Of a DNA stretch of 52,448 nt, positions 21,001 through 28,875 are shown one piece after another (the first letter of the stretch is position 1; every line of letters starts with the position of its first letter). The stretch lies in assembly GCF_001039355.2 (NCBI RefSeq), contig NW_019774358.1, forward strand, positions 294,128 to 346,575, written 5' to 3'. The stretch comes from Lingula anatina (taxonomy: Eukaryota > Brachiopoda > Lingulata > Lingulida > Lingulidae). A program made the translations under genes and the position numbers. The notes beneath the pieces are model-generated. The model worked only from the letters and a program-made list of their open reading frames with translations. It made no database searches and was not told where the DNA came from.

Positions 21001-23057
21001 CAAACCAGATCCGGACCCACCATGGTCGATCAGCTCCAGCCCTAGATGAGAACCCCATAAGGAATGTGTAGGATATTCTCGGAAATGGATAACTGAGGGA
21101 TAACCCTACATGCCAAAATTATTTCTTAAACTATCTTTGCATCGTATGTGGAATGCCTCATTGCACAAAGGTAATAATGTTTTTTTTTTTTTTTTTTTTT
21201 TGTCTCCACGGACAGACGCTTGCTCATCGTATCTTCATTGATAATAACATATTTAAAGAAACTCTCACCATTCATCAGGCCAACTGAAGCGTTATCCGGA
21301 GCGGGCCTACAGCTGATTGTGGCAAATCTGAAGTGCGACCCTGAAATGGTATAGCTAATTTTGTCTCCTCATTAACTCAAAAGAAAGCATAAGTAAAATG
21401 CAAACAAAATAACAATCTCTTTTAATTGAAAAATCTCTCTGTTAGAAGAATATTATAATGTATTGTACATCATTGAATAATGTTGAGTAAATTAAAATCA
21501 CGTAATTTTACATCATAAATATAAAATAATATCCAAACAAATAGTGCACAACCATGTGTTTTCACTTGCGCGGTTTCTTGTTTCATACTGGCACGTTGTT
21601 ATATCAAACTAATCTTCACGTTGAGATGAGTCGCACTGTATACAGGAACTGTTAATATGTTCCAGGCGATCATATTGAACACTTCTTATAACAGATTTGT
21701 ACAATCCATGGACAAGCTTTTCACTTTTTTTAATTAGATCTCATATATCTGTGAATGGAGAAGTGTGAGGTCAGGTGTGTCCCTTCCAATTAACTGAATA
21801 GCATTTTTTTTTTTTGGTTTTTTTTTTTTTTTTTTTGCGCTGCTGCATTATGTTATATGCAGTCATTTAATTGGGTAGTGCTCCTCTGCGCAGGTCAAAG
21901 CTTGGCTTTGGCGAAGCATGGTGCTGTCCAAAAAGTATGTTGGCAACTACTGCACAGAAGAATTCGAATTTTTGCACGCAAGCGGACGGTTTCGCAGTGC
22001 GTAAAATGAGACCTCTGAGGAAGCCACTGTAAACAGCAAGCAGCGTAGTCTGTTTCTCTAATGAATTGGGGACCGTTGCCGTTTCTGGGTAGAACACTGA
22101 AACCGCGTGGCTTTCTTTATTGGGGTCAGACTTCACCTGTACCGCTAAACTGGTCAAAACATAGTTTACAGACATCATGAAGAAGCTTACGACGAAGCGC
22201 GTGCCACTTCTTAAGTGACTAGGGTCATTGCCAGTGTCAGCATTTGGAGTGGATACCACATTGGTGCCAAAACACCAATGGTAGTCATCGATGAAAACCT
22301 TAATCAGATCAAATAAAGGCATAATCTGAACACCATTTGACTATTGTTTGATAGGGGGCACATAAGAAACAATTTTAGGTCAAGCGTAACAGCGATTGTT
22401 GCTGTGACTAGATACTGACATGGGATGCCTTTGTGGGACGTGTAACACTTTTAAAGACAATAATTAGGAAAATGTGGAGATCCAAAATATCGGTTGTACT
22501 ATAACTTAAAATGGCAATGCTTATTTGTATGCTTCACTGGCGAATTCAGTGAATGAACTGATGTCACAATGACATCGAATAGATTATCAAAAGTTATTAA
22601 AACACGTTTTTAATCCTTATTTTCATTTAGCAGTCAGCAAAATAGAAAAAAAAATTGTTGAATTATGATTTGGAAAAAATATTCCCTATTAAGTGTCAAG
22701 TCTGTAATTCGTTTGGTTTTTTGAATACTGAATATTTTTTTTTTAATTCGTAAATATAAGTAGACCTAGGCCTACAAAGCAAATAATTACCCTTTGTTAT
22801 TCACTGGTTGTGTAAAAATCGGGATTAATTGTCCAGTTTTCAAACAATAATTCCACAACATATTTTTAATATTAAATTTGGTGTAAATACTTTTGCTAAA
22901 TTATCACGGAGGAGACACAGATAACATTTGCTATATCAAAGTCTTTCTTCCTTAGTTTGCCATGAGTCATGGGTATACATACCGGTCACGGGACTGTCGA
23001 ACAGAAACAATGCGATGATGTAGAATTGCAGTGACCACATCGTAGATGACATCGATT
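9699..23057 (-). CDS. Gene A: secreted multidomain protein with thrombospondin type 1 repeats (20-exon model)
   Basis: Join of 22983-23052, 21269-21340, 20547-20672, 20281-20413, 18396-18536, 18074-18218, 17325-17480, 16680-16807, 16289-16444, 15929-15966, 14922-15101, 14584-14754, 12735-12905, 12414-12584, 12186-12237 (broken by an N), 11885-12055, 11555-11725, 10867-11088, 10333-10440 and 9699-9847; 23053-23057 is 5'UTR. If exon 15 is restored to the standard 171 nt, the chain is 2850 nt (949 residues). Order: signal peptide, Cys-containing N-terminal segment, unnamed extracellular module (exons 4-7), Ig/HYR-like beta segment (8-9), seven generic TSRs (11-17), one divergent TSR (18), Cys-rich tail (19-20). 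The product is inferred to be extracellular; TSR proteins usually act in matrix binding, guidance or adhesion. Oddities: donor changes in exons 2 and 6, an in-frame TAA in exon 18, an N in exon 15. It may be a functional paralogue or a pseudogene in decay. Confidence 0.8.
9848..10332. other. Gene A intron 19
   Basis: 485-bp intron. Its 3' two-thirds (9848-10174) are identical by eye to the corresponding stretch of copy B up to the single N there. Confidence 0.7.
10333..10440 (-). CDS. Gene A exon 19
   Basis: Phase 1 at both ends, bounded by ctctag and GTAAGT. Encodes NRLHNLRVNFRGANTNDKYV and a following segment with one Cys. Present in gene B with about seven amino-acid changes. Unnamed C-terminal domain. 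Confidence 0.8.
10867..11088 (-). CDS. Gene A exon 18, divergent TSR with an in-frame stop
   Basis: TSR with WLPWSSCSATCG core and a longer C-terminal loop (CRGDDCGQ) than the generic repeats. End set by homology to gene B (donor GTTAGC at 10861-10866). Codon 10883-10885 is TAA where gene B has TCA, which would remove exons 19-20. An alternative donor GTTAAT directly before it would skip the stop and keep phase 1. Confidence 0.75.
11555..11725 (-). CDS. Gene A exon 17, generic TSR 7
   Basis: 171 nt, phase 1-1. Starts VDGGWCTYSDWTDCSVTCG and ends CSGPCCPG, the CC marking it as orthologue of gene B exon 12. An extra Cys (TQCCSG) is present. Confidence 0.85.
11805..11847. repeat. (GA)n tract in TSR mini-intron
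   Basis: (CT)n on the sense strand, inside the short intron between exons 16 and 17. Equivalent tracts sit in the other TSR mini-introns. Confidence 0.95.
11885..12055 (-). CDS. Gene A exon 16, generic TSR 6
   Basis: 171 nt, phase 1-1, acceptor ttgccttccag, donor GTAACG. CSVTCGNGTQTRSREC core with standard TSR cysteines. Confidence 0.87.
12135..12173. repeat. (GA)n tract in TSR mini-intron
   Basis: Interrupted (CT)n on the sense strand in the intron after the broken exon 15. Confidence 0.95.
12186..12237 (-). CDS. Gene A exon 15, TSR 5 interrupted by a single N
   Basis: Both ends are intact (acceptor ctccag before VDGG; ETETQSCSSPPCPG before GTAACG) but about 120 internal bases are missing at an N at 12226. 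The two halves are not in one frame as written. This looks like an assembly join or collapse rather than a biological deletion. Confidence 0.7.
12322..12374. repeat. (GA)n tract in TSR mini-intron
   Basis: Imperfect (CT)n on the sense strand between exons 14 and 15. Confidence 0.95.
12414..12584 (-). CDS. Gene A exon 14, generic TSR 4
   Basis: 171 nt, phase 1-1. VDGGWCTYSDWSDCSVTC start, CSGPPCSG end (Ser replaces the usual Pro). Acceptor ttgccctccag, donor GTAACG. Confidence 0.87.
12669..12722. repeat. (GA)n tract in TSR mini-intron
   Basis: (CT)n on the sense strand between exons 13 and 14, starting a few bases after the exon 13 donor. Confidence 0.95.
12735..12905 (-). CDS. Gene A exon 13, generic TSR 3
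   Basis: 171 nt, phase 1-1, core CSVTCGNGANTRSREC. A Tc1-like element ends only 15 nt upstream of its acceptor (tatattgccctccag). Confidence 0.87.
12921..14444. mobile_element. Foldback Tc1/mariner-like element inside gene A intron 12
   Basis: Flanked by TA on both sides (12919-12920, 14445-14446). Terminal inverted repeats begin CA(A/G)CATTGGTCAAAAAGG, close to the Tc1 end sequence. The inverted similarity is very long: about 600 bp on the left (12921 to ~13530) pairs with 13735-14444, leaving ~200 bp in the centre. The centre and right arm read, in plus, as a decayed transposase (IDGQIRVRR then PPYLSPDINLT, matching the usual DGR-RV and SPD-NPIE blocks). The left arm carries the latter block in minus. 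It therefore has two head-to-head 3' ends and no 5' half. Confidence 0.85.
14516..14577. repeat. (GA)n tract in TSR mini-intron
   Basis: (CT)n on the sense strand just after the exon 12 donor. Confidence 0.95.
14584..14754 (-). CDS. Gene A exon 12, generic TSR 2
   Basis: 171 nt, phase 1-1. Core CSVTCENGTKTHSREC, where His replaces one of the stacked arginines. Acceptor ttgcactccag, donor GTAATG. Confidence 0.87.
14832..14880. repeat. (GA)n tract in TSR mini-intron
   Basis: (CT)n on the sense strand between exons 11 and 12. Confidence 0.95.
14922..15101 (-). CDS. Gene A exon 11, generic TSR 1
   Basis: 180 nt, phase 1-1; three codons longer than the other TSR exons because its acceptor (cattcacag) is differently placed. 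Orthologue of gene B exon 11, which shares this longer start and the CTCPEP loop. Confidence 0.87.
15102..15928. other. Gene A intron 10
   Basis: 827-bp intron, collinear with gene B intron 10. No additional exon or element recognised. Confidence 0.6.
15929..15966 (-). CDS. Gene A exon 10, 38-nt microexon
   Basis: Encodes CPGPFLCDKLTE between phase 2 and phase 1, exactly the change needed to connect exon 9 to exon 11. Donor GTAATG. The acceptor tatttacag is preceded by a (TATAA)n array instead of a pyrimidine tract. Conserved in gene B. Confidence 0.8.
15971..16034. repeat. (TATAA)n pentanucleotide microsatellite
   Basis: About 12 units abutting the exon 10 acceptor; also present at the same place in gene B. 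Confidence 0.95.
16289..16444 (-). CDS. Gene A exon 9, Ig/HYR-like beta segment part 2
   Basis: 156 nt, phase 2 at both ends, acceptor cttgtag, donor GTAAGA. Encodes INAINVFPPSGANVSAMV and SITWTPTAAQLAQALVCYQA. The alternating hydrophobic strands and W/C placement fit an extracellular beta sandwich. Exact family uncertain. Confidence 0.8.
16493..16502 (-). pseudogene. Stub of a deleted second exon 9 in gene A
   Basis: A conserved upstream flank and an intact acceptor (cacatacag at 16503-16511) are followed by only about three codons matching exon 9. The rest of the extra exon, present at 43147-43297 in copy B, is deleted. Confidence 0.6.
16680..16807 (-). CDS. Gene A exon 8, Ig/HYR-like beta segment part 1
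   Basis: 128 nt from phase 0 to phase 2, acceptor gatatttcag, donor GTATGT. Encodes CNCDNPPTFTTPPETKNLRA and the strand GQTFTKDLIAFYPSG. Conserved in gene B. Confidence 0.8.
16808..17324. other. Gene A intron 7
   Basis: 517-bp intron, collinear with copy B, with (AATC/AATA)n at about 16893-16922. No further exon seen. Confidence 0.6.
17325..17480 (-). CDS. Gene A exon 7, unnamed extracellular module
   Basis: 156 nt, phase 0-0, acceptor tttatttcag, donor GTCAGG. Encodes NCTLIIPSSKRSLYGTGFYT, the VAIMLEDFP motif and LSKVPLQ at the end. Conserved in gene B. Confidence 0.85.
17481..18073. other. Gene A intron 6
   Basis: 593-bp intron with a (GA)n tract at 18035-18068 directly after the exon 6 donor. 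No additional exon seen. Confidence 0.55.
18035..18068. repeat. (GA)n tract
   Basis: (CT)n on the sense strand at the start of gene A intron 6; only a short remnant occurs in copy B (44763-44776). Confidence 0.95.
18074..18218 (-). CDS. Gene A exon 6, unnamed extracellular module
   Basis: Encodes MDVTCGYQFDIPNADADGDI then VRCRWA and CADICGPLPGSTLYP. Compared with B it has a 2-nt insertion (GC) just before the GTACGT donor, which would throw exon 7 out of frame. Using GTAAAC four bases on (exon end 18074) restores phase 0 and adds Gln-Tyr. The ancestral donor would end the exon at 18078. Confidence 0.75.
18396..18536 (-). CDS. Gene A exon 5, unnamed extracellular module
   Basis: 141 nt, phase 2-2, acceptor aaacatctcag, donor GTAAGT. 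Encodes FKDCCWVAMERG, SWNVTTEYNAGIRNDTGKPN and SSPVTTSSPMVK. NVT and NDT are possible N-glycosylation sites. Confidence 0.85.
18593..19361. mobile_element. 769-bp foldback/MITE element in gene A intron 4
   Basis: Termini read tagtctggatgactggtgc and its near-exact inverse. The inverted arms cover about 18593-18815 and 19165-19361 and include a ttagcaaccgttgcta palindrome. A single N lies at 19144. The empty site in copy B (ccgttgagttaattt) shows it was inserted with a 3-bp TTG duplication. No transposase. Family unknown; a 3-bp duplication fits PIF/Harbinger-like elements. Confidence 0.85.
20088..20295. repeat. 104-bp tandem duplication spanning the exon 4 donor
   Basis: Two diverged copies (20088-20191 and 20192-20295). 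Copy B has one. The duplicated unit carries the exon 4 3' end and donor. The spare donor reads GTCAGT at 20171-20176. Confidence 0.8.
20281..20413 (-). CDS. Gene A exon 4, unnamed extracellular module
   Basis: 133 nt, phase 1 to 2, acceptor taactttag, donor GTAAGT. Encodes CGSGTPEVAPHRYYVTAIDP and the strand NEFSYTLPHSGVFSFG. First exon of the conserved module continuing through exon 7. Confidence 0.85.
20547..20672 (-). CDS. Gene A exon 3, Cys-containing N-terminal segment
   Basis: 126 nt, phase 1-1, acceptor tttttttaag, donor GTAAGT. Encodes VTCAWRSAWRLNYGPCGNPC and ends WQCLSG. Spacing is reminiscent of a TSR but lacks the standard core. The patch SVSFWKFPYW differs strongly from B (SVTSTKFTGW) within an otherwise conserved exon. 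Confidence 0.8.
20740..21085 (+). pseudogene. Decayed Tc1-like transposase fragment in gene A intron 2
   Basis: Plus-strand stretches such as GEMAVVNRNLNSDPCIQVLE and a DNFTPRTVNA block (DNATPH-like catalytic Asp region), followed by a degraded NPIE region. Stops and substitutions throughout. The same fragment is at 49440-49960 in copy B, so the insertion predates the segmental duplication. Confidence 0.7.
21269..21340 (-). CDS. Gene A exon 2
   Basis: 72 nt, phase 1-1, acceptor accatttcag, donor GTGAGA. Encodes SHFRFATISCRPAPDNASV plus GLMN. The last 12 nt are former intron: relative to B, a ~60-bp deletion removed the original GTAAGT donor and a new donor 12 nt on is used, keeping phase. 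Confidence 0.75.
21838..22015 (-). repeat. Dispersed repeat R2, copy 2
   Basis: Reverse-complement match to 5346-5520, in gene A intron 1. It underlies the C-terminal part of the minus-strand open frame 21867-22322. Confidence 0.65.
21867..22322 (-). CDS. Unrecognised 151-residue open frame in gene A intron 1
   Basis: Longest unexplained open frame in this intron, on the sense strand of gene A. I recognise no domain. The last ~50 codons overlap dispersed repeat R2, whose other copy uses different frames, so coding is doubtful. It could be a remnant of a mobile element. Confidence 0.15.
   Translation of the reverse strand: MPLFDLIKVFIDDYHWCFGTNVVSTPNADTGNDPSHLRSGTRFVVSFFMMSVNYVLTSLAVQVKSDPNKESHAVSVFYPETATVPNSLEKQTTLLAVYSGFLRGLILRTAKPSACVQKFEFFCAVVANILFGQHHASPKPSFDLRRGALPN
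22983..23057 (-). CDS. Gene A exon 1, signal peptide
   Basis: Acceptor cttttgtgttgcag ends at 23058, so a further 5'UTR exon exists upstream. ATG at 23050-23052, with a second in-frame ATG four codons later in better context. Hydrophobic core LQFYIIALFLF then a probable cleavage region SPVTG. Donor GTATGT; ends in phase 1, matching exon 2. Confidence 0.75.
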
Positions 23058-24624
23058 CTGCAACACAAAAGAAGAACAATGATAGTAATTCATAAATCTG
23101 AATTTACAGTTAGATTCGCTCTTCAAAAAAAAAAAAAAAAAAAAAAAAAAATCGATCAATGGGATTTTTTTCCAATTTGGACGGTTATTGTAAAAAAATT
23201 TAAAGAAAATAAATAAAATATATGATAGCTAAAGCTGTCTATATGCAGTGCCATTTTAATATCTTAATGTAGAAAGGAACATTCCTTGACATATACCCTG
23301 TAAACAACATCTAAAGCAAAACATCTAAACAATTTAAAAGAAAGTGTCTGAGTTTGTATAATACCAGCTCCTTTTTCAACCTACACGTGTTTCATCCTGA
23401 ACTGTGCTATTGTTGAAGTGGTTTGTAAATGAGTGTTTTTTTCCTATTTCAACTCACATTAAAATTTTGAAACACATTCCGTTGGTGACAAAGGAAGCTA
23501 AAGAACCATGGTGTCTTAATTTGTATAGTTTCAAGAAAGTTTTAGTTCTACGGGTATAAAGATCAGGTCAGGAAAACTTATTAAACAAATGCAAATGCAT
23601 GTATTATCTGATTAAAAATAATATCGTATGAATAGCTAAGGATGATTTTATTTATATGCAGCATATAAGAATATTTATGTCATTAAAAATATAGCCATGG
23701 TTTTATAATGGCAGGCACCTTGGTGTGGGAACTCCTGCAAATCAGGGAATTAAGACAAAATTATTAGCGTGGTTTGGTCTGCAGTATTCGAACCACCTGT
23801 AAATAGATACCCGCATAGAATTCAAATAAACCGTCAACTAGTATTGGTTTTAAAGCTGTTTGTTTTCATTAGTCGTTGTTTTAATTTTAAAAAATGACGG
23901 TCACATTTTTTCGTCATAGAAATTCATTTCTGATATTTTAATAGTGCTTGGATGTAACGTCACAATCAAATAGTTTTGGGATCTTTAACATAACTTTTAA
24001 CGGATCTTTTTTGACAAGACTTGGTAATAAATGCATAATTTCCCCACCCATTTATTAAACTTCGTCGTGGAAAAGCGCACGTGTTTATATAAATTAGCAC
24101 ACTGTGACAGCAGCAAATGTACATGGACTATAGCATTTGAGTGATGCTATAACGTTTTCGAGAAAAACAAGGTTGCAAAAAATTACCCCAGCTGTTGGAG
24201 CTTACACAAGCGTTCCAGATGCAGGCAAAAAAAAAATAGTCTGGAGGTCTGGAGGTCCGGAGGACCCCTGGTTTCTGATATGACAGTCTGCTTTGAAATA
24301 CAGGGTCCCTCCGGACCCTGAATGATCTATGTTTAGAGTGTCTCCCGGACCATCTGTTATACCGGGCCCTACGTTCCGTTATATATTAACGTCGACAAAA
24401 AAATGTATTTATGTTAAAGTAATGAATATGCAACTCATAGTATACTATTTTTTTATTTTAATATACTATGTAATGTGTCGTTTTACAGTCGTCATAATAA
24501 AGAATGCATATTGCCATTTGCACCAAGAAAATATGTGCAAAGTGTGCACATTTTTGTTGCAAATTATTCACATTATTCCAATCAACCAACTCTACCGAAG
24601 GACAAGGCCAGAAGTGGTGATACA
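23058..24624. other. Upstream region of gene A, no gene recognised
   Basis: Contains a poly(A) run (about 23126-23150) and one copy of a dispersed repeat (23808-23965). The promoter and 5'UTR exon of gene A should lie here but could not be identified. Confidence 0.4.
23808..23965 (+). repeat. Dispersed repeat R3, copy 1
   Basis: Shares with 29372-29575 and 33507-33672 the ordered blocks acccgcat, tcattagtcgttgtttta, acggtcac and atttctgatattttaat. Diverged, same orientation. Family unknown. Confidence 0.55.
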
Positions 24625-25406
24625 GTGTGCTATGGGGAGGATGACATAGAAAAACGTGTTCAGCTAGTATATTCTCGCCATGATTTCCATACACCACAGG
24701 CACAGGAAAACATACAATTTGCTCAACAAAAACAAAAGAGATGTTATGACTCGAGGCATGAAAATGGGGTAATTGTGCATTAAATATTCCTCGATGTCCT
24801 CTTTTTAACAGCATGACATAATTAACATAAACATTCCAATCTTCAATTCTTTGATTAATTGTTGGAAATGCATCTCATAATATTTCGACATTTATAACGT
24901 CAATGCAAGCGATTCTTTCATTTTACAGGAAAAATAACGAAAACGCAGTATATACTCCAGCGCAGTAGACTACTGCAATCATACTGCAAACATGCCTCAA
25001 ATCTGTTTCGATTTGGGAGCCCATTAGCATATTTGAAACATGCTTCTACCATGCTGCTAATCTACTGCATTAATGCTCCTCTCTGCACAAACCTATGTAC
25101 TTTTTGGAGTAGACTTGCAGTAGGCTATACTGCATTTCTACTGCAGATATGCTCCACACCACTACTGCGTTAATGTTTCTTTGCTACCTCGATACCGCTG
25201 CATTTTCGTGCGGGTGGCGTTAGAGTGTTAAAACACAACCTGCGCAAGGAGGATTGGAAGGGTGGAAATGTGCACAACGTTACCTGGGACCATACGTAGT
25301 AGTGGGAAAGGGTAAAACGAAGGGAATCTACATGTTGCGAGACAGATGTGGCGGGAAACTTAAGACCCCTGTAAATGATGCTACTCTTAAATTGTACCAA
25401 GAGAAA
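24625..25406 (+). pseudogene. Broken retroelement-type integrase C-terminal region (gypsy/Ginger-like)
   Basis: 24625-24768 reads EDDIEKRV...ENIQFAQQKQKRCYDSRHENG, the helical segment after the integrase core. 25201-25266 continues HFRAGG...LRKEDWKGG, and after a frameshift 25254-25406 gives YLGPYVVVGKG and LKTPVNDATLKLYQEK. This order matches the GPY/F-containing tail of Ty3/gypsy-class and Ginger integrases. About 430 bp containing repeat R1 is inserted between the first two blocks. No catalytic core is present; the locus is dead. Confidence 0.75.
25010..25195 (-). repeat. Dispersed repeat R1, copy 2, inside the integrase remnant
   Basis: Reverse-complement match to 4857-5045. It lies in the ~430-bp interval (24769-25200) that interrupts the integrase frame. 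Confidence 0.7.
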
Positions 25407-25415
25407 AGGTACTTC

Positions 25416-25421
25416 ACATTG

Positions 25422-25515
<94 letters not shown>
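25416..25515. repeat. (TA)n followed by poly(T)
   Basis: Long (TA)n over about 25421-25484 then ~31 T residues, immediately left of the assembly gap; it probably caused the gap. Confidence 0.95.
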
Positions 25516-25530
25516 CTGTGGAAAACTTTT

Positions 25531-25879
25531 NNNNNNNNNNNNNNNNNNNNNNNNNNNNNNNNNNNNNNNNNNNNNNNNNNNNNNNNNNNNNNNNNNNNNN
25601 NNNNNNNNNNNNNNNNNNNNNNNNNNNNNNNNNNNNNNNNNNNNNNNNNNNNNNNNNNNNNNNNNNNNNNNNNNNNNNNNNNNNNNNNNNNNNNNNNNNN
25701 NNNNNNNNNNNNNNNNNNNNNNNNNNNNNNNNNNNNNNNNNNNNNNNNNNNNNNNNNNNNNNNNNNNNNNNNNNNNNNNNNNNNNNNNNNNNNNNNNNNN
25801 NNNNNNNNNNNNNNNNNNNNNNNNNNNNNNNNNNNNNNNNNNNNNNNNNNNNNNNNNNNNNNNNNNNNNNNNNNNNNNN
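25531..25879. other. Assembly gap (349 N)
   Basis: Run of N. Reading frames shown as crossing it have no meaning. Confidence 1.
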
Positions 25880-26027
25880 AACTTTTCCGTGTTCAACTTC
25901 TCAAACGTGCACGTACACTATTCTGGACTATTTTATTTTATCCAACTACACATACAAATACCACTAACTGGCCCCCGCCCCCATACACAAACACAGCCCT
26001 CCTTGCTTTTATTTTGCCGTTTCGAAT

Positions 26028-28142
26028 CACTTGTTGCACACACTGAAGACCTAAGGCAATTATGATACAATTCATTGTATGATAATTTAAGCTTGCCTTC
26101 ACATTTTACAGACAAAATTCTTCAAACCTTTCAACACTACCGGTGTCCTCGAGAATCTCCTCATTTAGGGACACATCTCCAGATTCCCTGATTCAGCATA
26201 AACACCCCCTTATTAATCAGACTTGAACGCATTGCGACAAAATGTGTCGCTAGATCTTGTAAACACTCAGCGAAATGCACCTAGTGACTATATTCAGTGT
26301 GCCGTCACTTAATTGCTTTCTCGGTTTTATGAATTGACGATAGTAATTGGAGTGAAAAAAAGGAGGAAATGTGAAGACAAAACAACGTCGGGTTTTCGTG
26401 TGAATTTCTCCCTAAACACTTTCTTTGTTGCTGTCAAAGAAAAAGGAACCGAGATAGCGATCATTTAAACCGCAGCTGCTGCTTTTACAGGTAGACTTCC
26501 TCGTTTATCATTGAAATGCCCCCTTCCCCCAGCAGACCAAACTTGAGGAACGTCTTAGTAGCTACAGTGCACAGTATACCAAACCTCGGCCAAGTTATGA
26601 AAGGTTTGAGCACAAAACTATAATTTGAGGGTATTTTTTCATTCAAGACAAAATTCAGTATCTATGATGTGTGACGATACAGACTTTACAAAGCTTAACG
26701 TGTACTTAAATATATTCCAGTATTATATGGAGTTAGGCTAGCAACGTAATTGTACCTCAAACTGAGGTATCCCCGATGAAAGCACCAGGATGAACACTGA
26801 AAAGCGGAGTACAATAATTAACTTTATTAAATCCATACAACATATCTATATTTGTTCTTTTAAAATAAGTGTCAGGTTAACACCAAATCAAAGCAAGACT
26901 GGTTTTGTAAAGCTAAAGCTAAATAAAGCCTGTTTCCAGTTCACAGTGTTTATCCCAGCTACATGTATAAAACTGCATGAAGAATATAACATGACTCAGT
27001 AGCGAATTTACTTTCACAATGCTCTGTGCTTCAGGTTTCCAAGAGTACCGTGAAATACGATAACATCGAAGAGTATAGCCTGAGAGTAATATAAATATGA
27101 GGCCGTGTATGAAAAATTTTACTTATTAAAATTTCAAGAATTTAAACATGCTAGGTTCGTGCACATCACTTAAGTTATTTCACAAAAATTGCACCTAATT
27201 GTTTAGATTAACCTCTACTTTTATCGATCTCAGCGCCTTGTCTGATCCACCTGAAAGAAATAGAGTGAACATGAGGCAAACTAACACGTTTTCATGTAGG
27301 CGAAGGGGGTATACTTCGACATTGATTACACACAATATCAACAGCGAATCAAGACCGTTGCCTGTCTTTCACACGTTTGTACACGAACACACGAAGGTCG
27401 CGTCGCGATATCTATCTCTCTCCTTCGAACAAGCAAAGGGCTGACCCGAATTAAGCTTTCTAAACTAATTTCCTTTTGATTGTATATTGTAATTACTCAA
27501 CTTGCTCGCCTCCATTGTCTCGTAAAAGTGACAAAGAATGTGTTGTTTTCACACTCGAGTTGATAGAACTTTACACAACTCCTCAAGGTTATAATCAGCG
27601 TAAAGAGGGTGCCTTTCCTCACTTAAAAAAGTCAGTTGATTTTCATACTGGTTGTTGATTAACTAAGCTAACCCACTTTGTACAAATATGGTTTCAATAA
27701 ATCGACAAAATTATGACATTTATAAATGGGCAAGATGGATTACGGTATTAGTTACTATTTACCTTTGGCGTTAACTTCGCCCTGCTATATAAATGAACAG
27801 ATATTGCAGATTGTAACAAAAAATTATTATAGTGTTTTTATGACATATGCTTTACATATTTGATAGTGAAATACTCCTCGGCTTTAATGAATCACCTAAC
27901 GTTAACTATGTCTCCCTCTCCCATGCCTCCCGAAAAACTGCTTCTTTTAATTTCGAAATAAATTGTTTTTAACCCTTTCACGATGCTGAAGCGGGGAATC
28001 AGGAATTATGTCACTTAATGAGGAGACCGGTAGTGTTGAAAGGTCTGAATAATTTTGTCTGTAAAATGTGAAGGCTAGTTTAGATTATCATACAATGGGT
28101 GGTATCATACTAGCCTTAGATCTTCAGTGTGTGCAACAAGTG
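26028..28142. mobile_element. Element or interval bounded by ~170-bp inverted repeats
   Basis: 26028-26200 is matched in reverse complement by about 27975-28142 (cacttgttgcacacactgaag, ccttcacattttacagacaaaatt, cctttcaacactaccggt). The ~1.8-kb interior has no recognisable transposase. Could be a non-autonomous DNA transposon. Target-site duplication not resolved. Confidence 0.55.
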
Positions 28143-28369
28143 GCACAACAAATGATAATAATAAAAAAAAACATCAGGAAGAAAACGAAATATAATATTT
28201 TGAAATTTAAACAGTCACTCTGGTGGCTTTGCGTCATGTCTATGAATCTGACATCGAATTTAGCCCAAAATCTTAGTAAATTCAGAATTAATAGCTAAAA
28301 CGTAAATTGACATCTGCCCTTATTTGTCAGGTAACAAAAAACGCCGGTAATCCAAGCGGAGGATACATG

Positions 28370-28875
28370 TTAGTTACTCAACACAAACATACTGTGTGGA
28401 TGGAAAGGATGTGGAAAACACTCAGAAACAAACTTAATTTGATAGTGGAAAATTAATCTTTCCAGTTGCCATTAGTGGAATCCCTAAGAATTCCTGTGGC
28501 ACATGGCAGCCATCTTGGATTTTCCAAAATGCCCGAGAACACTTCGTAGTTACTCATCACAAACACATTATGTTGGTTTACAAAAATCTGAGAAACAGAC
28601 TTAATTTGATTGTGGACAACGTATCTTTCTAGCTGGCATTAGTTGTGCACTAGCATTCCTACGGCTGTTTTTATGGCATATGACAGCCATCTTGGATTTT
28701 TTCAAAAAGTCCAAGGGAACTTGTATGCTTTCTGACATATATGACTTAAATGGGTTATAAGGGTGTGGAGAACTCTGAGAAAACAATTTATTTGATAAAA
28801 ATCAACATAGGTATATACATATTTCTATAGAATTCCATAAATTGGCGGCCATCTTGGATTTTTCGACCAAACGGT
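28370..28875 (+). repeat. Three diverged ~170-bp tandem repeats
   Basis: Each unit runs through a ctgagaaa(c)a...taatttgat block and ends with a gcagccatcttggatttt motif (near 28505, 28685 and 28848). The motif recurs in degenerate form elsewhere in the window (near 15660). Old tandem repeat. Confidence 0.7.

Larger units (their letters stand above)
8634..21730 (-). repeat. Segmental duplication, copy A
   Basis: Collinear and in direct orientation with 37130-50628. The matched stretches include 3' flank, every exon from 2 to 20, most intron flanks and a shared degenerate Tc1-like transposase in intron 2. Similarity stops on the right near 21730 (after ggacaagcttttcactttt). The copies differ by several insertions listed separately. 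Confidence 0.92.

Noticed and set aside
25254-26046. Long frames of over 200 residues crossing the N gap
   Set aside because: Most codons are N or (TA)n/poly(T). Only the first ~51 codons have integrase similarity.
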